The notes under the pieces are model-generated. The model was not told the origin of the DNA. It ran no database searches and was given only the letters and a program-made list of their open reading frames with translations. Both the position numbers and the translations under genes were made by a program. This document shows positions 16,358 to 26,188 of a DNA stretch of 64,000 nucleotides, piece after piece (within the stretch, counting starts at the first letter, position 1; every line of letters starts with the position of its first letter). This DNA comes from Sagittula sp048553715 (GTDB lineage: Bacteria; Pseudomonadota; Alphaproteobacteria; Rhodobacterales; Rhodobacteraceae): contig NZ_JBLZNC010000007.1 of assembly GCF_048553715.1 (NCBI RefSeq), forward strand, positions 62,001-126,000. Reading direction: 5' to 3'.

Positions 16358-18339
16358 CGCGGCCTCGCCGGAAACATCGGCTGTTGACCGGCGCGATCCG
16401 CGTCCGGCTGCTGTTTCTGGCGCTTGCCCCCTTGGTATTGTTGACGCCACTGCTGCTTTTGCTGGGGGCAGCCCGATGGTCAGCGGATTATGACAAGGTT
16501 CTGATCGCAAACGTGGAATCCGATCTGCGCATCGCCGAACAATATCTTGCACGCATTTTGCAGACCACCGGCGACGAGCTGACGGGCGTTGCAGAATCCG
16601 TCCAGTTTGCATCCATCCCGCAGGCCTCGCGAACCACGCAGAATGCGTTTTTCGCATCAAAGCGCGAAGCCTTGGGGCTCGATTTCCTCTATTATGCGCC
16701 GGTTGATCAGGCGGATGGCGATTGGCCCGTCATTGCCAGCGCCCTGTCCGGCCGTCCCGCCACGGCCATTGACGTCTTTGCCTCTGATGAACTGGCGGCT
16801 TTGTCGGAAGGGCTGGCCGCGCGGGCCAAGGTTGATCTGATCGACACCCGCGCAGCCCTGCCCACGGACCGGCAGACCGAAGACCGCGGCATGGTGGTCC
16901 ATTCCGCAGCCCCCGTGCGCATCGACGGCGCGCGCGGCGTTCTGGTGGGCGGCGTGTTGCTGAACCGCAATCTGCAATTCATCGATACGATCAACGCGCT
17001 GGTGTACCTCAACGCAGTCACCGGCGGTGAGCGCCAAGGCACCACCACGCTGTTTCTCGACGATGTGCGGGTGTCCACCAATGTGCGCCTGTTCGAAGAT
17101 GTCCGCGCCCTTGGCACCCGTGTCTCGGCAGAGGTGCGCGCCGCCGTTCTGGATCAGGGACAGACATGGCTGAACCGCGCCTTTGTGGTGAATGATTGGT
17201 ATATCTCCGGCTACCTGCCACTGCGCGACAGTTTCGGGACAGCGGTGGGCATGCTCTATGTCGGCTTTCTCGAAGCGCCCTTCACCGCCGCCAAGCGCAA
17301 CGCCTTTCTGGTCATGCTGGCGGCCTTTTGCGGCATTGTCGCGCTATCCGCGCCGATCTTTTTGTGGCTGGCCAAGGGGATCTTTGCGCCCTTGGAACGC
17401 ATGACCGAAACCATGTCGCGGGTCAAACGGGGCAATCTGTCCGCGCGCATCGGGCCGGTGCGGTCCTCGGACGAGATCGGACAGGTCGCCGGTCATCTGG
17501 ATGATCTGCTGGATCAGGTGCAGGACCGCGATGCCCGCCTGCGGGCCTGGGCCGATGAGCTGAACACACGCGTCGAAGAGCGCACCGCCGAGCTGCAAGA
17601 AGCCAATGCCAAGCTCGAAGACACTTGGCGGCAGTTGGTCATGAGCGAAAAGCTTGCCTCCATCGGGGAAATCACCGCAGGGGTCGCGCATGAGATCAAC
17701 AACCCCGTCGCCGTGATACAAGGCAATCTGGATGTGTTGCGCGACAGTCTGGGCGATCACAGCGCGGATGTGAAAACCGAACTGGACCTGATTGACCAGC
17801 AAGTGGTGCGCATCAATGCCATCGTGGGCAAACTGCTGCAATTTGCGCGGCCCAACGACTTTGCCGGCGCGGAACAGGCGCTGCATCTGGGGCCGGTGGT
17901 GCGTGATTGTCTGGTTCTGGTGGACCACGTTCTGGCGCAATCGGGCATCACGGTCGAGACGGATCTGAGGGAGACCGCGCCCGTGGGCATCGGCACTGGC
18001 GAGATGCAGCAGGTGGTCATCAACCTGATCGTCAACGCGGCCCACGCGATGGAAGACACCGCCGACCGTCCCGCTGTGCTGACACTGGCGCTGCGCGAGG
18101 CGGATTATCACGACCGCGCGGGCGTCGAACTGGTGGTGGCCGATACCGGACCGGGCATCCCGGACAGTTTGTTGGACACGGTCTTTGACCCGTTCTTTAC
18201 CACCAAACAGGCCGAGGGCACGGGGCTGGGCCTGTCGATCTCGCAGACCTTGATCCAACGGGCGGGGGGCCGCATCCGTTACCGCAACCGCGCCAAAGGC
18301 GGCGCTGAATTCACCGTCTGGCTGCCCGCACAGACCTGA
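16354..18339 (+). CDS. Membrane sensor histidine kinase, likely partner of the FDH-operon response regulator
   Basis: 661 aa from a GTG at 16354 that overlaps the upstream stop; the long extension to 16216 lies inside DUF6505 and is rejected. It has TM1 at about 18-40, a large periplasmic cache-like domain up to about 325, TM2 near 330-352, HAMP, a coiled coil, the HisKA H-box GVAHEINNP (His446), N-box VVINLIVNAAHAM, DTGPGIP and TGLGLSIS. The architecture resembles NtrB/DctB-type kinases that pair with NtrC-type regulators. No response regulator adjoins it, so the regulator at 2106-3431 is the natural partner by position in the island. The signal is unknown. Confidence 0.85.
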   Translation: MTRPRRKHRLLTGAIRVRLLFLALAPLVLLTPLLLLLGAARWSADYDKVLIANVESDLRIAEQYLARILQTTGDELTGVAESVQFASIPQASRTTQNAFFASKREALGLDFLYYAPVDQADGDWPVIASALSGRPATAIDVFASDELAALSEGLAARAKVDLIDTRAALPTDRQTEDRGMVVHSAAPVRIDGARGVLVGGVLLNRNLQFIDTINALVYLNAVTGGERQGTTTLFLDDVRVSTNVRLFEDVRALGTRVSAEVRAAVLDQGQTWLNRAFVVNDWYISGYLPLRDSFGTAVGMLYVGFLEAPFTAAKRNAFLVMLAAFCGIVALSAPIFLWLAKGIFAPLERMTETMSRVKRGNLSARIGPVRSSDEIGQVAGHLDDLLDQVQDRDARLRAWADELNTRVEERTAELQEANAKLEDTWRQLVMSEKLASIGEITAGVAHEINNPVAVIQGNLDVLRDSLGDHSADVKTELDLIDQQVVRINAIVGKLLQFARPNDFAGAEQALHLGPVVRDCLVLVDHVLAQSGITVETDLRETAPVGIGTGEMQQVVINLIVNAAHAMEDTADRPAVLTLALREADYHDRAGVELVVADTGPGIPDSLLDTVFDPFFTTKQAEGTGLGLSISQTLIQRAGGRIRYRNRAKGGAEFTVWLPAQT

Positions 18340-18357
18340 CCACAAGGACCACCGCGC

Positions 18358-18855
18358 ATGTTGGGATACATCAGCGCCGAGGGGCGCGGCACCGGAGACA
18401 GGCTTCTGACCTGCGTCGCGCAACACCTGCGTGCGCAAAACGTGCCGCTTGCCGGGGCGATCCAGATCAACCGCGAAACCGATCCCGCGCGCAAATGCGA
18501 TATGGATCTGCATATCCTGTCCGGTCAGGACGTGATCCGCATCAGCCAGAACCTTGGGGTCTTGTCGCGGGGCTGCCGGTTGGACCCGGCAGGACTGGAG
18601 CAGGCCGTGGGTCTGGTGGCCAAAGCGCTGGATCACGCACCGGCGCTGCTGATCGCCAACAAATACGGCAAGCAAGAGATCGACGGGCGCGGATTTCGCC
18701 CCGTGATCGCCGAGGCGCTATCGCGCGACATTCCGGTGATTCTGTCAGTGAACCCCAACAATGTCGCGGCATTTCTGCAATTCGCGGGCGCGTTGGCCGA
18801 ACCTGTGGGTGACACGCTGGATGGCGCGCTGGACTGGGTCGCACGCCAGATCTAG
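18358..18855 (+). CDS. DUF2478 family protein
   Basis: 165 aa, matching the DUF2478 family, whose members are often near molybdenum uptake or regulation genes and have an NTPase-like fold. The N-terminal MLGYISAEGRGTGDRLL resembles a degraded P-loop without the lysine. The middle has RGCRLDPAGLEQAV and LLIANKYGKQEIDGRGFRP. It starts 18 bases after the kinase gene with an AAGGA site and ends the operon that began with DUF6494. Function is unknown; a link to molybdoenzyme control fits the context. Confidence 0.8.
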   Translation: MLGYISAEGRGTGDRLLTCVAQHLRAQNVPLAGAIQINRETDPARKCDMDLHILSGQDVIRISQNLGVLSRGCRLDPAGLEQAVGLVAKALDHAPALLIANKYGKQEIDGRGFRPVIAEALSRDIPVILSVNPNNVAAFLQFAGALAEPVGDTLDGALDWVARQI

Positions 18856-19104
18856 TCCCGATGCCGCGCCTGCACGGTCGAGTTGCGGATTCCCGCCCCC
18901 TTATTCCACAGCGCTGCTCGACTGCGTCAAAGCGGTCTGCATGGCGCGCTATGCTTCCCTTGCGGCAATGCAGCGGGATTTCTGCAATCCCGTCGATGCA
19001 CAGATATACGTGCTATCAGCATGCAACCCCTTGCCAGTTCGGGGGGTGCCGTGCGTACTATGTGAAATAGCGTTCCGCATAGTGGAATTCTAAGGGAGGA
19101 AACC
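18856..19104. promoter_or_regulatory. Promoter region of the TRAP transporter operon
   Basis: A 249-base gap between the DUF2478 stop and dctP. Its last 30 bases contain the IclR-like palindrome and the site AAGGGAGG before the ATG. I see no terminator hairpin with a T-run for the upstream operon and no credible small gene. Confidence 0.45.
19073..19087. promoter_or_regulatory. Candidate IclR-type operator upstream of dctP
   Basis: TTCCGCATAGTGGAA is an imperfect palindrome of the TTCCxC-N3-GxGGAA shape typical of IclR-family operators. It lies about ten bases before the ribosome-binding site of the TRAP binding-protein gene, where binding would block transcription. An IclR regulator is encoded three genes downstream. 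Confidence 0.5.
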
Positions 19105-20148
19105 ATGAAACTTTTGAAAACAGCCGCCTTGGGCGCGCTGCTTGCATCCACGTACGCTGTTCAGGCAGAAACCACGCTGATCCTTGGTGAAGCCGGGCCG
19201 AACCGGGGCGCGCGCGCTGCGGCCACCACCTTTTTCACCGAGAAAGCCACCGAACTGTCTGGCGGCGATCTGCAATTCGACATCCAATGGGGGGGCGCCC
19301 TGTTCAAGGCCGGTGCGGCGCTGAACGGAATCGGCGACGGCGTCGCGGATCTGGGGACCATCATTTCGGTCTATTTCCCGCAGGAAATGGTGGCCTATGG
19401 CATCGCCGATCTGCCGCTGCAGAATGACGACGCCTGGGTTGGCATGAAGGCCACCGATGCGCTGTTGCGCAATAACGAAAGCATTCAAGCCAATCTGGCG
19501 GACATGAACCTTGTCTACCTTGGCACCTTTACCACCTCTGCGGTGCATATCGGCTGTAAAGGCACCGCCATCCGCTCCGTTGACGATATCGCAGGCAAAA
19601 AGGTCCGTGGCACCGGTGCCTATGGCGATACCTTCCGCGACATGGGGGCCAATATGGTGCCGATGTCGATCTACGACGCCTATCAGGGGCTGGATTCCGG
19701 GCTGCTGGATTGCTCGCAAGGCTACAGCTACGCCACTGCCGCGCTCAAGCAGCACGAGGTGATCGACAGCTATACCCTGATGAACTGGGGTCAGGTCGGG
19801 GGCCTCGGCATCCTGATGAACAAGGACATGTTCGACAGCCTGTCTGAAGAGAACCAGCAGGCGCTGTTGGATGCAGGCGAAGGCATGGCCGATGAACTGG
19901 GCCGCCTGATCACCGCCGACAACAACAAGGCCATCGAAACCATGAAGGCGGCCGGCGTCGAGATCATCACCCTGCCCGATGCGGACCGCGCAAAACTGGT
20001 CGAAGCGGGTGAACCCTACGTCGAGCAATGGGTGGAACGTGCCGGATCTGTCGGTCTGGATGGCCAAGCGCTGCTGGAGGAATACAAAGCCCTGCTGGCC
20101 GAATACGCCGCCAAGCGTGACGCACAAGGCTACCCCTGGGAGCGCTGA
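19105..20148 (+). CDS. dctP: TRAP transporter substrate-binding protein, DctP family
   Basis: 347 aa with a signal peptide (MKLLKTAALGALLASTYAVQ, cleavage near residue 21). DctP-family features include KVRGTGAYGDTFRDMGANMV and the C-terminal DRAKLVEAGEPYVEQWV. It captures an organic acid in the periplasm and hands it to the DctQM permease. The start follows AAGGGAGG. The substrate is not readable directly; the pim-like catabolic operon downstream suggests a dicarboxylate or related carboxylate. It is the first gene of a binding protein-small permease-large permease set. Confidence 0.93.
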   Translation: MKLLKTAALGALLASTYAVQAETTLILGEAGPNRGARAAATTFFTEKATELSGGDLQFDIQWGGALFKAGAALNGIGDGVADLGTIISVYFPQEMVAYGIADLPLQNDDAWVGMKATDALLRNNESIQANLADMNLVYLGTFTTSAVHIGCKGTAIRSVDDIAGKKVRGTGAYGDTFRDMGANMVPMSIYDAYQGLDSGLLDCSQGYSYATAALKQHEVIDSYTLMNWGQVGGLGILMNKDMFDSLSEENQQALLDAGEGMADELGRLITADNNKAIETMKAAGVEIITLPDADRAKLVEAGEPYVEQWVERAGSVGLDGQALLEEYKALLAEYAAKRDAQGYPWER

Positions 20149-20165
20149 TCCCATCGCCCGATCCC

Positions 20166-20196
20166 GCCGCCACCTGCCGCAGATGCGGGTGGCGGC
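20166..20196. repeat. Strong intercistronic hairpin between dctP and dctQ
   Basis: Arms GCCGCCACCTGC (20166-20177) and GCGGGTGGCGGC (20185-20196) pair over 12 bases with one G-U, loop of seven. It lies just after the binding-protein stop with no T-run. Such hairpins commonly protect the upstream mRNA so the binding protein is made in excess over the permease. Confidence 0.7.
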
Positions 20197-20229
20197 CCCC
20201 TTCCCCATTCCAGAACGACAGGTGTCACC

Positions 20230-20739
20230 ATGCTGCGCCGGATCGAGCGTTTGCTCGTCGATCTTTCCATATGCGCCGTCCTGGGGCTTGGCCTTGTGAT
20301 TACGGCCAATGTCCTGCTGCGCGCGCTGTTCAATTCGGGCCTGCCAGACAGCACCGTCATCGTGGCAGAGCTGATGGTCGCCGCGGTGGTTCTGCCGCTG
20401 GCCGCCACAACCGCCGCACGCGCCCATATTGCGGTTGAATTCGTCTCTAACCGGCTGCCGCCAAGGGTGGCGGACGGGCTGATCGTGTTTGGCTCGCTCT
20501 TCGGGCTGATCGCCTTGGCCCCGCTGATCTGGGCGGGCTGGCGCGAGGCCTTTGGCGCCATTGAAAAGGGCTCTTTCTACTTTGGCGAGCTACAGCTGCC
20601 GAAATGGCCGGGACGTGTGATCTTTCTGGTGGGCATGGCCGTGTGCTGGCTGCGTCTTGCCGTGATGGTTGTGGCTGACATCCGCACCCTGCGATCCGGC
20701 GGACGGCTGACCGACGACCACCCCAAGGAGGCCGTGTGA
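20230..20739 (+). CDS. dctQ: TRAP transporter small permease, DctQ family
   Basis: 169 aa with four predicted membrane helices (residues about 12-35, 47-65, 82-105 and 130-150). The second helix region contains the family-typical ELMVAAVVLPLAATTAARAH. It forms the membrane complex with DctM. The stop overlaps the dctM start by four bases (ATGA type), and the ribosome-binding site of dctM (AAGGAGG) lies within its end. Confidence 0.9.
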   Translation: MLRRIERLLVDLSICAVLGLGLVITANVLLRALFNSGLPDSTVIVAELMVAAVVLPLAATTAARAHIAVEFVSNRLPPRVADGLIVFGSLFGLIALAPLIWAGWREAFGAIEKGSFYFGELQLPKWPGRVIFLVGMAVCWLRLAVMVVADIRTLRSGGRLTDDHPKEAV

Positions 20740-22076
20740 TGGACGGAACCGTTGTTGGCCTCGTGGCCTTTGCATCACTGCTGTTGCTGCTTGGCGCGCG
20801 GGTGCCGATTGCCTTTGCCCTTGCTGCAGTGGCGACTGTCGGCACCTTTGCGATGTTTGCCTTTCGCACCGGCGCATTCAATCCTGACCGGGCGATCCGG
20901 CCCACATCGTCATTGGTGTTCTCCAACTCCTTCGATCTGATCCACAGCTACGATCTGTCGATGATCCCGCTCTTCGTGGCCTTGGGGCACATCGCCTACA
21001 AAGCCGACATCACCACCAAGATTTACCATGCCGCGCGCGTCTGGCTGGCCAGTATTCCCGGCGGTGTGGCGATGGCGTCCGTTGTGGGCTGTGGCGGGTT
21101 TTCCGCAATCACCGGATCGTCGATTGCCTGCGCATCGACCATGGGGCGGATCTGCGCGCCCGAGATGCTGCGGATGGGTTACGACAAGCGTCTGGCCACC
21201 GCATCTGTGGCCGCAGGCGGTACGCTGGGCAGTCTGATCCCGCCCTCCGTGCTGTTCATCATCTACGGCATCTTTACCGAAACCTCGATCTCGGCGCTGT
21301 TTCTGGCGGGCATCATCCCCGGTCTGATCTCGCTTCTGGGCTTTGTCTTTGTGATCTGGCTGTGGGTCATGCGCGATCCTGCGGCGGCGCCTGCCTTTGA
21401 CGGGACGATCACAGGCCGTGACCGGATGCAGGCCGCGCTGGAGGCATGGCCCGCCGTGCTGCTGTTCTTCATCATCGTCGGCGGCATCTATGGCGGCGTC
21501 TTTACCGCGACCGAGGCAGCCGCCGTCTGTGTGTCGGCCACGCTGCTGATCGGCTTTGCACAGCGCAAACTGTCGATCCGCGACGTGATCGAGGCGCTGC
21601 GCGAGACCGTGGTGCAGACGACGTCAATCTTTGTGATCGCTGCGGGGGCCAAGATCTTTGTGGCCTTTATCGCGCTGACCGGCGTGGCGGGCGATATCGT
21701 GACCGCTGTGCAGAACGCCGACCTCAATGTGGTGGTGCTGATGCTGGCCATTGCGCTGATCTATCTGGCCTTGGGCATGTTCCTTGACCCCATCGGGATC
21801 ATGGTGCTGACGCTTCCGCTGCTGGTGCCACTGGTCGAAGGCTACGGGCTGGACCTGATCTGGTTCGGCGTGGTGGTGATCAAATTGCTCGAAATCGGGC
21901 TGATCACACCGCCTGTGGGTCTGAACGTCTTTGTCATCGGCTCCGTGGTCGGCAAGGAAGTCCCGATTGACCGGATCTTCTCTGGCATCGTGCGGTTTCT
22001 CAGCATCGATGTGATCGTTCTGGCGCTGATCATGGCCTTCCCGATCCTGTCGCTTTTGATCCCCAATTCTATGTGA
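20736..22076 (+). CDS. dctM: TRAP transporter large permease, DctM family
   Basis: 446 aa, very hydrophobic, about 11-12 predicted helices. DctM signatures are visible: GCGGFSAITGSSIACASTMG near residues 112-131, GTLGSLIPPSVLFIIYG and GMFLDPIGIMVLTLP. It couples solute uptake to the sodium or proton gradient. A start codon overlapping dctQ and a good Shine-Dalgarno suggest equal synthesis of both permease parts. The IclR gene follows ten bases after its stop. Confidence 0.94.
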   Translation: MMDGTVVGLVAFASLLLLLGARVPIAFALAAVATVGTFAMFAFRTGAFNPDRAIRPTSSLVFSNSFDLIHSYDLSMIPLFVALGHIAYKADITTKIYHAARVWLASIPGGVAMASVVGCGGFSAITGSSIACASTMGRICAPEMLRMGYDKRLATASVAAGGTLGSLIPPSVLFIIYGIFTETSISALFLAGIIPGLISLLGFVFVIWLWVMRDPAAAPAFDGTITGRDRMQAALEAWPAVLLFFIIVGGIYGGVFTATEAAAVCVSATLLIGFAQRKLSIRDVIEALRETVVQTTSIFVIAAGAKIFVAFIALTGVAGDIVTAVQNADLNVVVLMLAIALIYLALGMFLDPIGIMVLTLPLLVPLVEGYGLDLIWFGVVVIKLLEIGLITPPVGLNVFVIGSVVGKEVPIDRIFSGIVRFLSIDVIVLALIMAFPILSLLIPNSM

Positions 22077-22086
22077 GCGCCGCGCC

Positions 22087-22899
22087 ATGATGACACCCAG
22101 CCCCGATACGACCGACCGCCGCTTTGCCACCACACTGGCCCGTGGTCTGATGGTCCTGCGCGCCTTTCGCGCGTCGGACGACGGTCTTGGCAATGCCGAG
22201 ATCGCAGAGCGCACAGGTCTGCCCAAAAGCACCGTATCGCGGCTGACCTTTACACTGCGGTCGCTGGGGTATCTGACCCACAGCGGCCGCAACGACCGCT
22301 ACCGCCCGGGGCCTGCGCTGCTGGCCCTTGGCAATGTGGCGCAGGCCTCGATTTCCTTTGTCGAGCTTGCAGGCCCGATCATGCAGGGGCTGGCGGACGC
22401 CACCGGCACGCTGTCGCTGTTGCTGGCACGGGACAACGCAAAGCTGTTGATCGTGCGCACGTGGCGGCCGCGCGGCGTGTCTTCGCTGTGGCTGGAAACC
22501 GGCCACCGCCTGCCGTTCAACGGCACCTCGTCGGGCCATACCATGCTGGCGGCCATGTCCGATGAGCTGTTCAAGACGACGGTTGCCAACGCCGAAGGCG
22601 ACCGTGGACTGACCCCCGACACCGCCATCGCCGCGCGCCAGAGCGCCTACACACAACTGGTGACACGCGGCTTCGCGATCACCCCACCGGACCAGTATTT
22701 CGCCCGCGACATCCATGCCGTGTCCAAGCCGTTCCACGCCCGGGATCTGACCGAGCCGGTCGTTTTCACCTGCGGGGCCATGCCCAAGGATCTGTCGATG
22801 GACCGGATGGAACACGAGGTCGGCCCCCAGCTTAACGCGGCGGTCCAAGAGCTTGAGCGCATGATGGGACAGCCTGCGACGCTGACCTTACGCGACTGA
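22087..22899 (+). CDS. IclR-family transcriptional regulator
   Basis: 270 aa. The N-terminal winged helix-turn-helix (residues about 14-75) contains AEIAERTGLPKSTVSRLTFT. The C-terminal effector domain includes the family motif region LPFNGTSSGHTMLAAM. It sits between the TRAP transporter and the beta-oxidation operon, so it probably senses the imported acid or its CoA ester and controls both. The palindrome at 19073-19087 is a candidate binding site. Confidence 0.92.
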   Translation: MMTPSPDTTDRRFATTLARGLMVLRAFRASDDGLGNAEIAERTGLPKSTVSRLTFTLRSLGYLTHSGRNDRYRPGPALLALGNVAQASISFVELAGPIMQGLADATGTLSLLLARDNAKLLIVRTWRPRGVSSLWLETGHRLPFNGTSSGHTMLAAMSDELFKTTVANAEGDRGLTPDTAIAARQSAYTQLVTRGFAITPPDQYFARDIHAVSKPFHARDLTEPVVFTCGAMPKDLSMDRMEHEVGPQLNAAVQELERMMGQPATLTLRD

Positions 22900-22923
22900 C
22901 CGCCAGACTTTCAGGAGACTAAC

Positions 22924-24998
22924 ATGACATCCCCCGTCCGATATTCCTCTGCCGATGGCATCGCTGTCATCACTATCGACAATCCGCCCGTCAACGCGCT
23001 GGGGCAGGCCGTCCGTCAGGGCCTGTGGGACGCGATTGACCGGCTTGCACAAGACGACAGCGCGCATATCGCCATTCTGCACGGCGCTGGATCGCTGTTT
23101 CTGGGCGGCGCGGATATTTCCGAGTTCGGCAAACCGCCCCAGCCCCCTGCCCTGCCCGATGTCTGCGCCCGTATCGAGGCAAGCGCCAAACCGGTCATCG
23201 CCGCCGTTCACGGACCCGCGCTTGGCGGCGGCTGCGAGGTCGCGCTTGGCTGTCATTTCCGCTTGGCCCAGACCGGCGCACGCTTCGGCTTTCCCGAGGT
23301 CAAACTGGGCCTTCTGCCCGGGGCGGGCGGCACCCAACGAATGCCACGGCTGACCGGCTATGCCGCAGCGTTGGACATGATCCCCGCAGGCGGGGCGGCC
23401 TCGGCCAAAGGCGCGTTGGAGATCGGTCTGATCGACCGCGTAACCGACGGTGATATTGTCGAGGCGGCAAAGGACTACGCGCGGGAATTGCTTACCGCAG
23501 GGACCGCCCCGCGCCGCGTGTCCGACCTGCCCAGCCCCGCGCCGGATGCACAGGCGTTTGACACAGCCCGCGCGCTTTGGGCCAAGAAATCCCGTGGCGA
23601 GGTCGCCCCCCTACAGGCCATCGACGCGGTGGCTGCAGCCGCCCTGCCCTTTGCCGACGGCATGGCCGAGGAACGCCGCCTGTTTCTTGAATTGATGGAG
23701 ACCCCGCAGCGCGCCGGTCTGATCCACGCGTTCTTCAACGACCGCAAAGTGTCAAAATTGCCGGAGCTGAAGGGGGTTGCCCCGCGCGACGTGGCCCATG
23801 TGGGGGTCATCGGTGGCGGCACGATGGGCGCAGGCATCGCCACGGCCTGTCTGTTGTCCAGCTTGTCCGTCACGCTGATCGAACGCGACGATGCCAGCGC
23901 CGATAAGGCGCGCACCACCATCACGGCCAACCTCGACGCGGCGGTCAAACGCGGCAAGCTTAGGGACGCCGCCGCCGCCCTGTCACAGCTGACGACTGCC
24001 ACGGATTACACCGCTCTATCGGACGTCAATCTGACCATCGAGGCGGTGTTCGAAGACATGACCGTCAAGAAGGAGGTCTTTGCCCAGCTCGACGCGGTGA
24101 TGAAACCGGGTGCCATTCTGGCCACGAACACCTCTTATCTGGACGTGGCCGAGATCGCAGAGTCCACCAAACGCCCGCAGGATGTGATCGGGCTGCACTT
24201 TTTCTCACCCGCGCATGTGATGAAACTGCTCGAGGTGGTGGTGCCGGATGGGACAGCCACGGATGTGACCGCCACGGCCTTTGCGCTGGCAAAACGTTTG
24301 GGAAAGGTGGCGGTGCGCGCCGGCAACTGTGACGGCTTCATAGGCAACCGCATTCTGGCCACCTATCGCGGGGCGGCAGACCGGATGATCCTTGACGGCG
24401 CATCGCCGTTTGACATTGACGCCGCGATCAAGGGCTTTGGCCTGCCCATGGGGCCGTTCGAGATGGCCGATCTGGCCGGTCTGGACATCGGCTACATGAC
24501 CCGCGCGCGCAAGGTCGCGACCCGCGATGCCCGCGACGTCACCCCCACATGGGCGGACGAGATGTATCACAAGGGCTGGCTCGGCCAGAAAACAGGTCAG
24601 GGGTATTACACCTACGAGGGGCGCAAAGGCACGCCCAACCCCGAAGTTGGCCCACTGATCATTGCTGCCCGTGGCGACCGCCCGCAGCAAAGCTTTGACG
24701 CCGAGCAGATCCAGCGCCGCTACATGGCCGCAATGGTGAACGAGGCCGCAAAGGTCGTGGGCGAAGGCATCGCCGCGCGCCCCTTGGACGTGGATGTGAC
24801 GCTGCTCTACGGCTACGGATTTCCGCGTTGGCGCGGTGGCCCGATGCATTGGGCCGACAGCGTGGGCCTGCCTGCCCTGCTCGACGACATCCGCACATGG
24901 GCTGAGACCGACCCCTATTTCTGGCAACCCGCGCCGCTTCTGGAACAGCTTGTCTCCGACGGCCGCAGCTTTGCCGATCTCAACAAGGACAGCACAAA

Positions 24999-25002
<4 letters not shown>
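22924..25002 (+). CDS. Bifunctional enoyl-CoA hydratase / 3-hydroxyacyl-CoA dehydrogenase (FadJ/PimF-like)
   Basis: 692 aa. An N-terminal crotonase domain (about 1-180) has the oxyanion-hole segment HGPALGGGCEVALG and FPEVKLGLLPGAGGTQR with the catalytic Glu. The dehydrogenase part starts with the NAD-binding IGGGTMGAGIATA near residue 298 and includes the catalytic-His segment GLHFFSPAHVMKLLEVV, followed by two C-terminal dehydrogenase domains. It performs hydration and oxidation in beta-oxidation. Its position first in an operon with a thiolase, two acyl-CoA dehydrogenases and a ligase resembles PimF of the pim operon. The stop overlaps the thiolase start by four bases. Confidence 0.92.
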
Positions 25003-26177
<1,175 letters not shown>

Positions 26178-26188
26178 GGAGGACCCCG

